This document shows positions 41,784-49,959 of a stretch of 64,000 bases of DNA, one piece after another; positions within the stretch are counted from its first letter, which is position 1, and the number at the start of each line of letters is the position of its first letter. Origin of the DNA: Microbacterium hominis NBRC 15708. Lineage in GTDB: Bacteria; Actinomycetota; Actinomycetes; Actinomycetales; Microbacteriaceae. The stretch covers positions 1 to 64,000 of the forward strand of contig NZ_BCWI01000008.1 in assembly GCF_001592125.1 (NCBI RefSeq), given 5' to 3'. The position numbers and the translations under genes were made by a program. The notes under the pieces are model-generated. The model was not told the DNA's origin. It saw only the letters and a program-made list of their open reading frames with translations, and searched no databases.

Positions 41784-42386
41784 TCAGGCCTCCGGGGCGC
41801 GGCGTCGCCGCGCGCGGCCCGCCACGGCGTCGGCGGCCGCGCCGAGGGCGAGCGCGAGGGCGATCGAGACCGCGACGGCGACGACCGTGCCGCCGGGCAC
41901 GATCGCGGCGACGGCGGCTCCCAGCAGCGCCTGATAGAGCGCCCACGCCGTCGCCGCGGGAGCGGCCAGCAGCAGGTACCGCGGCACCGGCATGCGGGAG
42001 GCGCCCGCCGCGAGATTGACCGCCAGGCGGGCGAACGGGATGAAGCGGGCCGTGAACATCAGCGTCGCCCCGCGCCGCGCGAGGGCGTCGCGGGCCCAGC
42101 CGAACGCGGCGGTCACGCGCGGCCCCCGCATCCATCGCCAGCGATCGAGGCCGACCGTTCGTCCGAGGGCGTAGCAGCCGAGGTCGCCGAGCAGGGCGGC
42201 CAGCGCGGCGACGGCGATCACCGCGATCAGCGGCGGCGCGCCCTCGGCCACCGCCAGCGCGCCGAAGGTCGTCACCGCCGCCTCGCCGGGGATCACGACG
42301 AGCAGCGCATCGCCCAGCACCAGCCCCGCCATCGCCGGCAGCGCCCACGGGCTGTGCGCGAGAGCCTGGAGCCATGCGTCCGTCAC
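41784..42386 (-). CDS. DedA family membrane protein
   Basis: 200 aa with about four to five hydrophobic segments. DedA features are LVLGDALLVVIPGEAAV near the N-terminus and the conserved FTARFIPFARLAVNLAAGASRMP motif (about residue 110), in which Arg residues matter for proton-coupled lipid scrambling in studied members. Probably undecaprenyl-phosphate or phospholipid translocation. GTG 42386 is preferred from family length and a TACTCC box 6 nt before it; ATG 42410 would add 8 residues. Divergent from the glycosyltransferase gene. Confidence 0.88.
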   Translation of the reverse strand: MTDAWLQALAHSPWALPAMAGLVLGDALLVVIPGEAAVTTFGALAVAEGAPPLIAVIAVAALAALLGDLGCYALGRTVGLDRWRWMRGPRVTAAFGWARDALARRGATLMFTARFIPFARLAVNLAAGASRMPVPRYLLLAAPAATAWALYQALLGAAVAAIVPGGTVVAVAVSIALALALGAAADAVAGRARRRRAPEA

Positions 42387-42537
42387 CGTCCCGGAGTAGC
42401 ACGGGCCCATGAACGCGCGGCGAACGCGCGCGGCGGGGATGACCGTGCGGTGACCGTCCGCGGAGCGTTCGGGGAACACTGCGTTCCCGGGGCCCGTCAG
42501 CACGCCCCCGGGGCCGCGCACCCGCGACCCTGGACCC

Positions 42538-44496
42538 ATGAGAGTCGCGTTCGTCGCCGAGTCGTTCCTGCCTCACATGAACGGCGTCACCGGATCCGTC
42601 CTGCAGTCCGTGCGTCATCTCACCGCACGCGGCCACGACGCCCTCGTCATCGCGCCGGGAGCGCCGGGTGCGCGCTCGGATGCGACGACCACCCTGCTGC
42701 CCTCCGTGCCGCTGCCCGCCTACCGCCAGGTGCGCATCGCGCTGGGGCGCACCGGGACGCTCGCCGGCATCCTGCGCGACTACGCGCCCGACGTCGTGCA
42801 CCTCGCCTCGCCGTTCGTGCTCGGCTGGCGCGCCGTCGCGGCGGCGGAGGCGCTGGAGCTGCCGACCGTCGCGGTCTACCAGACCGATGTCATCGCCTAC
42901 GCCCGCAAGTACGGCGTCCCGCGGGCGACCGCCCTGACCGCCGCGCACGTGGCCCGTCTGCACGGCCGGGCCACGCTGACGCTCGCGCCCTCGTCGTCGG
43001 CGCTGCGACAGCTCGACGAACTGGGCGTCGATCGCACGCGGCTGTGGGGCCGGGGCGTCGACACCCAGCGCTTCCGCCCCGAGCACCGCAGTGAGGCGTG
43101 GCGTTCCTGGATCGCGCCGGGCGAGGTGATCGTCGGCTACGTCGGGCGTCTCGCCCCCGAGAAGCAGGTCGAAGACCTGGCGGTTCTCGCCGACATACCC
43201 GGCGTCCGCCTGGTGATCGTGGGCGACGGCCCCGCCCGCGCGCGACTGGAGCGCGCGCTGCCGCGCGCCGTGTTCCTCGGCCACCTCGCCGGCGCCGAGC
43301 TCGCCCAGGCGATGGCCGGCTTCGATGTCTTCGTGCATCCGGGGGAGAGCGAGACGTTCGGGCAGACCATCCAGGAGGCCCACGCCAGCGGCGTACCCGT
43401 GGTCGCGACCGGTCGCGGCGGCCCCGTCGACCTCGTGCGCTCCAGCGTCGACGGCTGGCTCTACCGGCCGGGCGACCTCGACGACCTCCGCGATCGCGTG
43501 CGCGACCTGGTCGGCGACGCGACCAAGCGTCAGGCCTTCGGAGCGGCGGCGCGGGCCGGCGTCGAGGGGCGGACCTGGCCTGCCCTCGTCGACACGCTGG
43601 AGCAGTACTACCTCGAAGCGCGGCGGCTGCACGGCGCGGAGCGCGGCACACGCGTCGGGTCGACCTCGGCCCCCGCGGCGGAGCGTCCGGCGCCGCCGCC
43701 GCGCGGATGGTCGCGCATCATCGCCCTCGGCGACTCGTTGACGGAGGGGCTGTGCGACACGTCGCGGATGCCGGAGGGGGAGTACCGCGGCTGGGCGGAC
43801 CGGCTGGCGACCCTCCTGGCCCAGCGCTCGCCGACACCGGTGCGCTACGCGAACCTCGCCGTGCGCAGCCGCCGTGTCGGCGACCTCCTGGACGAGCAGC
43901 TCCCGCGCGCGCTCGCGATGCGCCCCGAGCTCGCGACCGTGCTCATCGGCGCGAACGACCTCGTGTCGCACCACGTCGACGCCGACACCGTGGCCGCCCG
44001 GGTCGACGACGCGGTCGGCCGCCTGCGCGCGGCGGGCAGCGATGTGCTGCTGGTCACGCCGTTCCTGCCCGACCGCCGCGCCTCACGGCTGTTCTCCCGC
44101 CGGTTCGCCCGCTTCGCGGTGCGGCTGCGCGAGATCGCCGCCCGGCACGGGGCCTTCCTGCTGGACCTCGAGAGCGATCCCGACATCGGCGAGCGCGAGA
44201 AGTGGGCGCACGACAAGGTGCACCTGAGCTCGCGCGGGCATCGGTTCGTGGCGTACCGCGCCGCCGAGGTGCTCGGGCTGCCCGACGTGGAGGCGCTCGG
44301 TGCGCTCGACGCCGCCCTGCACGCCGACGACGACCGCCCGGTCAGCGGCACGTGGCTCACCCGCGACGCGCTGCCGTGGGCGTGGCGGCGGCTGCGCGGG
44401 CGCACGGCCGGCGACGCCGTGACGGCGAAGCACACCGACTACGTCGATCTTCCCGCCGGCGGGTCGTCCGACCGTGCGCGCACGCCGCAGCGCTGA
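42538..44496 (+). CDS. Fused GT4 mannosyltransferase-like / SGNH hydrolase protein
   Basis: 652 aa with two domains. Residues 1-~370 are a GT-B glycosyltransferase of the GDP-mannose-dependent MgtA/PimB-like group: ESFLPHMNGVTGSV, VVHLASPFVLGWRA, GYVGRLAPEKQVEDL and HPGESETFGQTIQEAHASGVPVVA, with the E-x7-E motif. After a Pro/Ala linker (about 375-395) comes an SGNH hydrolase: IIALGDSLTEG (block I Ser), GANDLVSH (block III Asn) and HDKVHLSSRGH (block V Asp/His). Separate genes in many actinobacteria encode these, so the fusion is notable. It probably builds and edits a mannosylated glycolipid at the membrane. Confidence 0.9.
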   Translation: MRVAFVAESFLPHMNGVTGSVLQSVRHLTARGHDALVIAPGAPGARSDATTTLLPSVPLPAYRQVRIALGRTGTLAGILRDYAPDVVHLASPFVLGWRAVAAAEALELPTVAVYQTDVIAYARKYGVPRATALTAAHVARLHGRATLTLAPSSSALRQLDELGVDRTRLWGRGVDTQRFRPEHRSEAWRSWIAPGEVIVGYVGRLAPEKQVEDLAVLADIPGVRLVIVGDGPARARLERALPRAVFLGHLAGAELAQAMAGFDVFVHPGESETFGQTIQEAHASGVPVVATGRGGPVDLVRSSVDGWLYRPGDLDDLRDRVRDLVGDATKRQAFGAAARAGVEGRTWPALVDTLEQYYLEARRLHGAERGTRVGSTSAPAAERPAPPPRGWSRIIALGDSLTEGLCDTSRMPEGEYRGWADRLATLLAQRSPTPVRYANLAVRSRRVGDLLDEQLPRALAMRPELATVLIGANDLVSHHVDADTVAARVDDAVGRLRAAGSDVLLVTPFLPDRRASRLFSRRFARFAVRLREIAARHGAFLLDLESDPDIGEREKWAHDKVHLSSRGHRFVAYRAAEVLGLPDVEALGALDAALHADDDRPVSGTWLTRDALPWAWRRLRGRTAGDAVTAKHTDYVDLPAGGSSDRARTPQR

Positions 44497-44526
44497 CCCG
44501 CGATGACCGCGGGGCGCGTCGGCGCG

Positions 44527-44700
44527 TCAGCCGCTCTTGCGGCGGAACTCCCGCTTGGTGACCGCGCCGTGCGTGCCGTGCACGGCCGAGTCGCCGTCCA
44601 GGTGCGCCTCGCCGGTGCGGCTCTGCGCGTTCTTCTTGTCGAGCGCCTCCCTGAACTTGCGCTTCATCTCCTCGGATGCCGTGGTGTCATCGGTGCTCAT
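44527..44700 (-). CDS. DUF5302 family small protein
   Basis: 57 aa, hydrophilic. The family core KRKFREALDKKN is followed by HGTHGAVTKREFRRKSG, ending in the conserved FRRKSG tail. Function unknown; widespread in actinobacteria. ATG 44700 is preferred over an upstream in-frame ATG because TATGGT (44708-44713, complement) ends 8 nt before it. It lies between the glycosyltransferase and pnp, on the opposite strand. Confidence 0.85.
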   Translation of the reverse strand: MSTDDTTASEEMKRKFREALDKKNAQSRTGEAHLDGDSAVHGTHGAVTKREFRRKSG

Positions 44701-44734
44701 GCCCCCAACCATACGCAGGCGAGGGCGCGACTGA

Positions 44735-44740
44735 TAGGCT
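44735..44740 (+). promoter_or_regulatory. -10 box of pnp
   Basis: TAGGCT predicts a transcription start near 44747 and a 5' leader of about 240 nt that contains the actino-pnp-like RNA. Confidence 0.6.
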
Positions 44741-44789
44741 TGGGCAGGTTGCCGTGGATCTTCTGCGGCATCCGGAGCAGGCCGGCAGG

Positions 44790-44865
44790 AAGCTGGTCCC
44801 CTGTGGTGGGTTCCCGTTCGACGCGATCCGATGCGAACGGTGGCTTTCTACTGGTGGCCAGCGCT
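44790..44865 (+). ncRNA. Actino-pnp-like structured leader RNA
   Basis: Nested pairings GCTGG/CCAGC (44792-44796 with 44858-44862) and GTTCG/CGAAC (44816-44820 with 44834-44838) fold the leader upstream of pnp. The actino-pnp motif is a described conserved RNA in 5' UTRs of actinobacterial pnp genes. Position and the GTGGTGGG...GGTGGC elements fit, but I compared from memory only. Role is unknown and may be autoregulation or RNase processing. Confidence 0.65.
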
Positions 44866-44986
44866 GACCGTCCCGGCGGCGCCTCACGCGGTGCCGCCGC
44901 GCGTCTGGATCTGCCCGTTCCTGCTCCTTCGCACGATCTCGTGCGCGAAACGCGCGCGCGAGTCTAAACAAAGAAGGAGAGACCTC

Positions 44987-47266
44987 TTGGAAGGTCCAGA
45001 AATCACCGCCGCCGAAGCCGTTCTCGACAACGGCCGTTTCGGCACCCGCACGATCCGGTTCGAGACCGGACGACTCGCGCAGCAGGCACAGGGTGCCGTC
45101 GCCGCGTACCTCGACGAAGAGACCATGCTGCTGTCGGCCACGAGCGCGGGCAAGCACCCGCGTGAGGGCTTCGACTTCTTCCCGCTGACCGTCGACGTCG
45201 AGGAGCGCTCCTACGCCGCCGGCAAGATCCCCGGCTCGTTCTTCCGTCGCGAGGGCCGCCCCTCCACCGAGGCGATCCTCGTCTGCCGCCTCATCGACCG
45301 TCCGCTGCGCCCGTCGTTCGTCGACGGCCTGCGCAACGAGGTCCAGATCGTCGTGACCGTGCTGAGCATCGCCCCGGGCGAGTACTACGACGCGCTCGCG
45401 ATCAACGCAGCATCCCTGTCGACGCAGATCTCCGGTCTGCCGTTCTCTGGCCCCATCGCCGGTGTGCGCCTCGCGCTCATCCCGGGTCACGGCGAGCACG
45501 CCGACCAGTGGGTCGCGTTCCCGACGGCCGCCCAGGTCGAGGAGGCCGTGTTCGACCTCATCGTCGCCGGTCGCGTCCTGGAGGACGGCGACGTCGCGAT
45601 CATGATGGTCGAGGCCGAGGCCACCGAGAACAGCTGGAACCTCATCAAGGCCGGCGCCACCAAGCCCAGCGAGGAGATCGTCGCGCAGGGTCTGGAGGCC
45701 GCCAAGCCCTTCATCACCGCGCTCGTCGCCGCGCAGAACGTCGTCGCGAACACCGCGGCCAAGGAGATCCAGCCGTACCCGGTCTTCCCGCCGTACGCGA
45801 CGGAGACCTACGACTTCGTCGCCGGTCGCGCCTACGACCGTCTGGTGCCGGTGTACCAGATCGCCGACAAGATCGAGCGCCAGAACGCCGACGACGCCGT
45901 CAAGGACGACGTCAAGGCTCAGCTGGTCGCCGCCGTCGAGGCGGGCGAGCTGCCCGACAGCGCGCTGGCCGAGTTCGGCGCCGCCTACAAGTCGGTCACC
46001 AAGCTGATCGTCCGCGGCCGCATCCTCACCGAGGGCGTCCGCATCGACGGCCGCGGCCTGGCGGACATCCGTCCGCTGGATGCCGAGGTCCAGGTCATCC
46101 CGCGCGTGCACGGCTCCGCGATCTTCCAGCGCGGTGAGACCCAGATCCTGGGCGTCACGACGCTGAACATGCTCAAGATGGAGCAGCAGATCGACTCGCT
46201 GTCGCCGACCACGAGCAAGCGCTACATGCACCACTACAACTTCCCGCCCTACTCGACCGGTGAGACCGGCCGCGTCGGGTCGCCGAAGCGTCGCGAGATC
46301 GGGCACGGCTTCCTGGCCGAGCGCGCGCTCGTTCCGGTGCTGCCCAGCCGCGAGGAGTTCCCCTACGCGATCCGTCAGGTGTCCGAGGCCCTCGGCTCCA
46401 ACGGCTCGACGTCGATGGGCTCCGTCTGCGCCTCGACCCTGTCGCTGCTGAACGCGGGTGTGCCGCTGCGCGCCCCCGTCGCCGGCATCGCGATGGGTCT
46501 GGTCTCCGACCAGGTCGACGGCCAGACGCGCTACGCCGCGCTGACCGACATCCTGGGCGCGGAGGACGCGCTCGGCGACATGGACTTCAAGGTCGCCGGT
46601 ACCAGCGAGTTCGTCACGGCGATCCAGCTCGACACGAAGCTCGACGGCATCCCGTCGTCGGTGCTGACCGCCGCGCTGACGCAGGCGAAGGACGCGCGCA
46701 TGACGATCCTGAACGTCCTGAACGCCGCGATCGACGGCCCGGACGAGATGGCTCCGACGGCGCCGCGCGTCATCAGCGTGCAGATCCCGGTCGACAAGAT
46801 CGGCGAGCTGATCGGCCCGAAGGGCAAGACGATCAACGCGATCCAGGACGAGACGGGGGCGCAGATCTCCATCGAGGAGGACGGCACCGTCTACATCGGC
46901 GCGACCGACGGCCCCTCGGCCGAGGCCGCCCGCGCCCAGGTGAACGCGATCGCGAACCCGACCAACCCCGAGGTCGGCGAGCAGTTCCTCGGAACGGTCG
47001 TCAAGCTGGCGGCGTTCGGCGCGTTCATCTCGCTGCTTCCCGGCAAGGACGGCCTGCTGCACATCAGCGAGGTGCGCAAGCTCGCCGGTGGCAAGCGTGT
47101 CGAGAACGTCGAGGACGTGCTCGGCGTCGGCCAGAAGCTGCTCGTCAAGATCACGAAGATCGACGACCGTGGCAAGCTGTCGCTCGAGCCCGTGCTCGAA
47201 GAGGCCGCCGACCAGGAAGGCCGTGCGGCCGCCAGCGAGGGCCCGGAGGCTCCCGCCGAAGGCTGA
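44987..47266 (+). CDS. pnp: Polyribonucleotide nucleotidyltransferase (PNPase)
   Basis: 759-aa phosphorolytic 3'-5' exoribonuclease. Two RNase PH domains flank an alpha-helical domain, with [25 protein letters not shown] (in parts) in the first and [16 protein letters not shown] plus IAMGLV in the second. These are followed by the KH domain ([20 protein letters not shown]) and an S1 domain ([18 protein letters not shown]). The start is TTG 44987, directly behind a strong AAGAAGGAGAG site, and matches the actinobacterial N-terminus (M)[15 protein letters not shown]. It is normally next to rpsO; here it is 15.6 kb away with its own promoter and structured leader. Confidence 0.97.
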   Translation: MEGPEITAAEAVLDNGRFGTRTIRFETGRLAQQAQGAVAAYLDEETMLLSATSAGKHPREGFDFFPLTVDVEERSYAAGKIPGSFFRREGRPSTEAILVCRLIDRPLRPSFVDGLRNEVQIVVTVLSIAPGEYYDALAINAASLSTQISGLPFSGPIAGVRLALIPGHGEHADQWVAFPTAAQVEEAVFDLIVAGRVLEDGDVAIMMVEAEATENSWNLIKAGATKPSEEIVAQGLEAAKPFITALVAAQNVVANTAAKEIQPYPVFPPYATETYDFVAGRAYDRLVPVYQIADKIERQNADDAVKDDVKAQLVAAVEAGELPDSALAEFGAAYKSVTKLIVRGRILTEGVRIDGRGLADIRPLDAEVQVIPRVHGSAIFQRGETQILGVTTLNMLKMEQQIDSLSPTTSKRYMHHYNFPPYSTGETGRVGSPKRREIGHGFLAERALVPVLPSREEFPYAIRQVSEALGSNGSTSMGSVCASTLSLLNAGVPLRAPVAGIAMGLVSDQVDGQTRYAALTDILGAEDALGDMDFKVAGTSEFVTAIQLDTKLDGIPSSVLTAALTQAKDARMTILNVLNAAIDGPDEMAPTAPRVISVQIPVDKIGELIGPKGKTINAIQDETGAQISIEEDGTVYIGATDGPSAEAARAQVNAIANPTNPEVGEQFLGTVVKLAAFGAFISLLPGKDGLLHISEVRKLAGGKRVENVEDVLGVGQKLLVKITKIDDRGKLSLEPVLEEAADQEGRAAASEGPEAPAEG

Positions 47267-47313
47267 GCGCACGCGGCGCGGCACCCCGTAGGGTCGCCGC
47301 GCCGCCCAAGGAC

Positions 47314-47356
47314 ACGGATGCCCGCTTCCTCCCGTCTCGGAGGGGCGGGCATCCGT
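47314..47356 (+). terminator. First hairpin after pnp
   Basis: 12-nt perfect arms ACGGATGCCCGC (47314-47325) and GCGGGCATCCGT (47345-47356), with additional inner pairing of CCTCCC with GGAGGG. Confidence 0.75.
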
Positions 47357-47361
47357 TCGTT

Positions 47362-47395
47362 CACCGGATGTCCACCGAATGGCGGACATCCGGTG
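47362..47395 (+). terminator. Second hairpin after pnp
   Basis: 12-nt perfect arms CACCGGATGTCC (47362-47373) and GGACATCCGGTG (47384-47395), only 5 bp beyond the first hairpin. The rest of the 292-bp gap 47267-47558 holds an AT-richer stretch (47423-47440) and TACCCT (47481-47486), a probable promoter for the next gene. Confidence 0.7.
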
Positions 47396-47558
47396 CCCCG
47401 CGACGGCGTCGTGACGGAAGCGTTATGGAATGTTTACCGTTCGTTCGGCGCGATGCGCGGCGCCGGTGCGGGGCTGGCCTACCCTCGGAACTACACATCG
47501 GGGGGTGGGTATCGAGACACACGGGGCCGCAGCGGCGGCAGCGTGAGGGGGTGAACGG

Positions 47559-48581
47559 ATGGGTTACTTCGGCATCGGCGCCACGGCGGCCGGGTCGCGC
47601 GTCGTCGCGGCGCCGCACCCCTCCGCGCCCATTCCCGTCCAGGGGGCTCCCGTGGGATCCGTCATCCGCACCGGGCTCGGCGAGTCCGGGCTCGACGTCT
47701 TCCCCATCATGCTCGGCGCGGCCGAGTTCGGCTGGCACGTCGACCTCTCCGCCGCCCACGGCATCCTCGACGCGTACCGCGAGTGGGGCGGCAACGCCGT
47801 GCACACCTCCGACGGGTACGCCGCCGGGCGCAGCGAGCACATCGTCGGCCAGTGGCTGGGCCGCCGCGGCATCCGTGACGACATGGTGCTGGCCGTGCGG
47901 ATCGGATCCAACCCCGACAACCCCGGCCTCGGACCGGTCAACCTGATCCGCGCCGTGGAGGCCTCCCTCACGCGGCTGCAGACGGACCGGATCGACCTGC
48001 TGTACCTCGACGCGACCTCCGACGACGCGACGACGCTCGAGGACACCCTGGCGACCGTCGAGTGGCTCATCGAGTCGGGGAAGGTGCGCGCCGTCGGCGC
48101 GTTCGGTCACTCGGCGGCGCAGCTCGTCGAGGCCCGCATCCTCGCCTCGGCGGGATACCCGCGGTTCACGGTGCTCGACGTGCCCTACAACATCCTCCGC
48201 CAGAGCGAGTTCGACGGCGATCTGCGCCTGGTCGCGGGGGCGCAGGGCATCGCGGTCACGCCGTCGCAGGCGCTCGAGCACGGCTACCTCGCCGGAGTGC
48301 ACCGCGACCGCGCCAACGTCGCGTACTCCGTGCGCGGCATCCAGCTGGCGGCGTCGATGAACAGGCGGGGGTCCCGCACCCTCCGCGCGCTGGATCGGAT
48401 CGGCGCCGAGCTGGCGATCCCGCCCTCCGCGGTCGCGATCGCGTGGCTGCTCGCGCAGCGCGCCGTCGTCGCACCCATCGTCAACGTCTTCGCCGTCGGT
48501 CATGTGGAGGAGCTCGTGCAGGGCGTGGGAGCGCGTCTGAGCCGGGCGCATCTGGCGGAGATCGCCCGCGCGATCCAGTAG
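47559..48581 (+). CDS. Aldo/keto reductase-fold protein with degenerate catalytic tetrad
   Basis: 340 aa with an AKR barrel and an extra N-terminal ~35 residues. Aligned to the active AKR at 21044, the catalytic Asp (FLDTA) is His (AVHTS), Lys (IATKFG) is Arg (LAVRIG) and His (YYQH) is Asp (LLYLD). Only Tyr (DGYAAGRSE) remains. Reductase activity is therefore doubtful; a binding, regulatory or altered-chemistry role is possible. The ATG at 47559 follows GAGGGGGTGAAC. It sits after pnp and a pair of hairpins, with its own likely promoter. Confidence 0.87.
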   Translation: MGYFGIGATAAGSRVVAAPHPSAPIPVQGAPVGSVIRTGLGESGLDVFPIMLGAAEFGWHVDLSAAHGILDAYREWGGNAVHTSDGYAAGRSEHIVGQWLGRRGIRDDMVLAVRIGSNPDNPGLGPVNLIRAVEASLTRLQTDRIDLLYLDATSDDATTLEDTLATVEWLIESGKVRAVGAFGHSAAQLVEARILASAGYPRFTVLDVPYNILRQSEFDGDLRLVAGAQGIAVTPSQALEHGYLAGVHRDRANVAYSVRGIQLAASMNRRGSRTLRALDRIGAELAIPPSAVAIAWLLAQRAVVAPIVNVFAVGHVEELVQGVGARLSRAHLAEIARAIQ

Positions 48582-48679
48582 TCGGGGCGGCGGCGCGCGG
48601 CGCTGTCAAGACCCGGTCGGGCCGCGTCGGCCTGACGTAGGGTGGAAGAGCCCCACCCCCAGGCGAGACGAGTATTGAC

Positions 48680-49279
48680 GTGACGCATTACCTGTACCTC
48701 GTGCGACACGGAGAGCATCTCGACGCGGAGCACGGGCTCGAAGACGGTCCGCTGTCGCCGCGCGGTCGCCGCCAGGCGGAGCTGCTGGCCGACCGGCTGT
48801 CCGGCGTTCCGCTGGATGCCGTGTGGCACTCTCCCCTCGAGCGCGCCGCCGAGACCGCCCGCGCGGTCGCGGGCCGCCTGCCGTCGGTCACGCCCGAGCC
48901 GTCGGCGCTGCTGTTCGACTGCATCCCGACCGGCATGCTCCCCGAGACGCCGTCGATCTACGAGCCGTTCTTCGGGTCGTACACCGAGGCGGAGATCGAC
49001 GCGGGGCGCGCGCAGATGGGCGACGCGGTCGCGGAGTTCCTCGTGCGCAAGCCCGCCGCGCACGAGCTGCTCATCACCCACAACTCCGTGATCGCCTGGT
49101 TCGTCCGGGAGGTGCTCGACGCGCCGGACTGGCGCTGGATGACGATCAACCAGGCCCACTGCGGCCTCACGGTGCTCGCCCAGCGCAAGGGGCGGCCGTG
49201 GGCGCTCGTGACGCACAACGATCTGGCGCACCTGCCGATGGAGCTGCGCACGGGCCTGCCCGAGGTCCCGCCCGTCTGA
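48680..49279 (+). CDS. Histidine phosphatase (phosphoglycerate mutase-like) family protein
   Basis: 199 aa. The phospho-His motif is LVRHGEH near residue 9. A second Arg in PLERAAETARAVAG, the Glu-containing middle and the distal His in LLITHNSVIAWFVREVL complete the branch-1 histidine phosphatase site. Substrate unknown: a small phosphomonoester rather than glycolytic 3-phosphoglycerate. GTG 48680 is chosen from the family start THYLYLVRHGE; TAGGGT at 48638-48643 gives a ~30-nt leader with GGCGAGACGAG. Confidence 0.9.
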   Translation: MTHYLYLVRHGEHLDAEHGLEDGPLSPRGRRQAELLADRLSGVPLDAVWHSPLERAAETARAVAGRLPSVTPEPSALLFDCIPTGMLPETPSIYEPFFGSYTEAEIDAGRAQMGDAVAEFLVRKPAAHELLITHNSVIAWFVREVLDAPDWRWMTINQAHCGLTVLAQRKGRPWALVTHNDLAHLPMELRTGLPEVPPV

Positions 49280-49284
49280 GCTCC

Positions 49285-49331
49285 GGCGTGCGGGAGTGTC
49301 GGCGTGCGGGAGTGTCGGCGTGCGCAACGTC
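49285..49331. repeat. Tandem 16-nt repeat
   Basis: GGCGTGCGGGAGTGTC occurs twice head-to-tail (49285-49300, 49301-49316), followed by a diverged third unit (from 49317). It lies directly after the histidine phosphatase stop, in a 156-bp gap without a gene. Confidence 0.75.
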
Positions 49332-49435
49332 GGATTCGCTGTCGCCGAGACCCTCCACGTGCCGTGATCGCGGGGGCTGTGCGGCCCCGACCGTGAGGAT
49401 CTCCGACGGTCGTCACCCGACGGCGCCGCCGTGAT

Positions 49436-49915
49436 TCACAGCGCCTTGCGCAACCACACCGTCGCGTTGGGGTTGTCGTTGTAGGGCTCGACGGCGGTGA
49501 AACCGGAGCGGGCGTAGAGCGCACCGGCCGCGTCGAGGGTGTGGTGCGTGTCGAGCACCAGCTCCGCGGCGCCGAACCCGCGGGCCCGCTCCTCGAGCGC
49601 CTCCAGCAGCAGCCGTCCGCATCCCCGGCCGCGCGTGCGCGGCTGGAGGTAGAGGTGCTTCACCTCGTAGCGCGGTCCCGCCGGTCCGTCCTCGATCCGA
49701 CGGATGCCGCCGCAGCCGGCGTCCGTCGCGTCGGCGCCGTCGTCGTCCACGACGACCAGGAACACGCCGGCCGGGCGAGTGAACACGGATGCCGCGGGAA
49801 ACACCGGCTGGTAGGCCTGTCCCTGCGGGAAGGCCGCGGCACGCATCCGGAAGTACTCCTCCAGGAGGGCACGCGAACGGGGATCGTCGGCGGTGAGCGG
49901 CTCGAGACGGACCAT
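49436..49915 (-). CDS. GNAT family N-acetyltransferase
   Basis: 159 aa. GNAT core: beta-4 KHLYLQPRTRGRGCGRLLLEALEERA contains the acetyl-CoA loop R-G-x-G-x-G/R, and the end ALYARSGFTAVEPYND is the common C-terminal strand. Substrate unknown. ATG 49915 is 6 nt after TACGCT (49922-49927, complement). Its promoter region faces that of dapB with only 44 bp between starts, so both -10 boxes lie back to back. Confidence 0.9.
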   Translation of the reverse strand: MVRLEPLTADDPRSRALLEEYFRMRAAAFPQGQAYQPVFPAASVFTRPAGVFLVVVDDDGADATDAGCGGIRRIEDGPAGPRYEVKHLYLQPRTRGRGCGRLLLEALEERARGFGAAELVLDTHHTLDAAGALYARSGFTAVEPYNDNPNATVWLRKAL

Positions 49916-49959
49916 CCCTCGAGCGTAACCGTGTCGGGTCCACGCCCTAGGCTGGAGCC

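Noticed and set aside
40285..43974. 1229-codon minus-strand frame across dctA, dedA and the fusion gene
   Set aside because: Composition typical of antisense high-GC frames; conflicts with three confident genes.
44687..47389. 900-codon minus-strand frame opposite pnp
   Set aside because: Asp/Leu/Val/Gly-rich antisense of PNPase with no start signal or motif.
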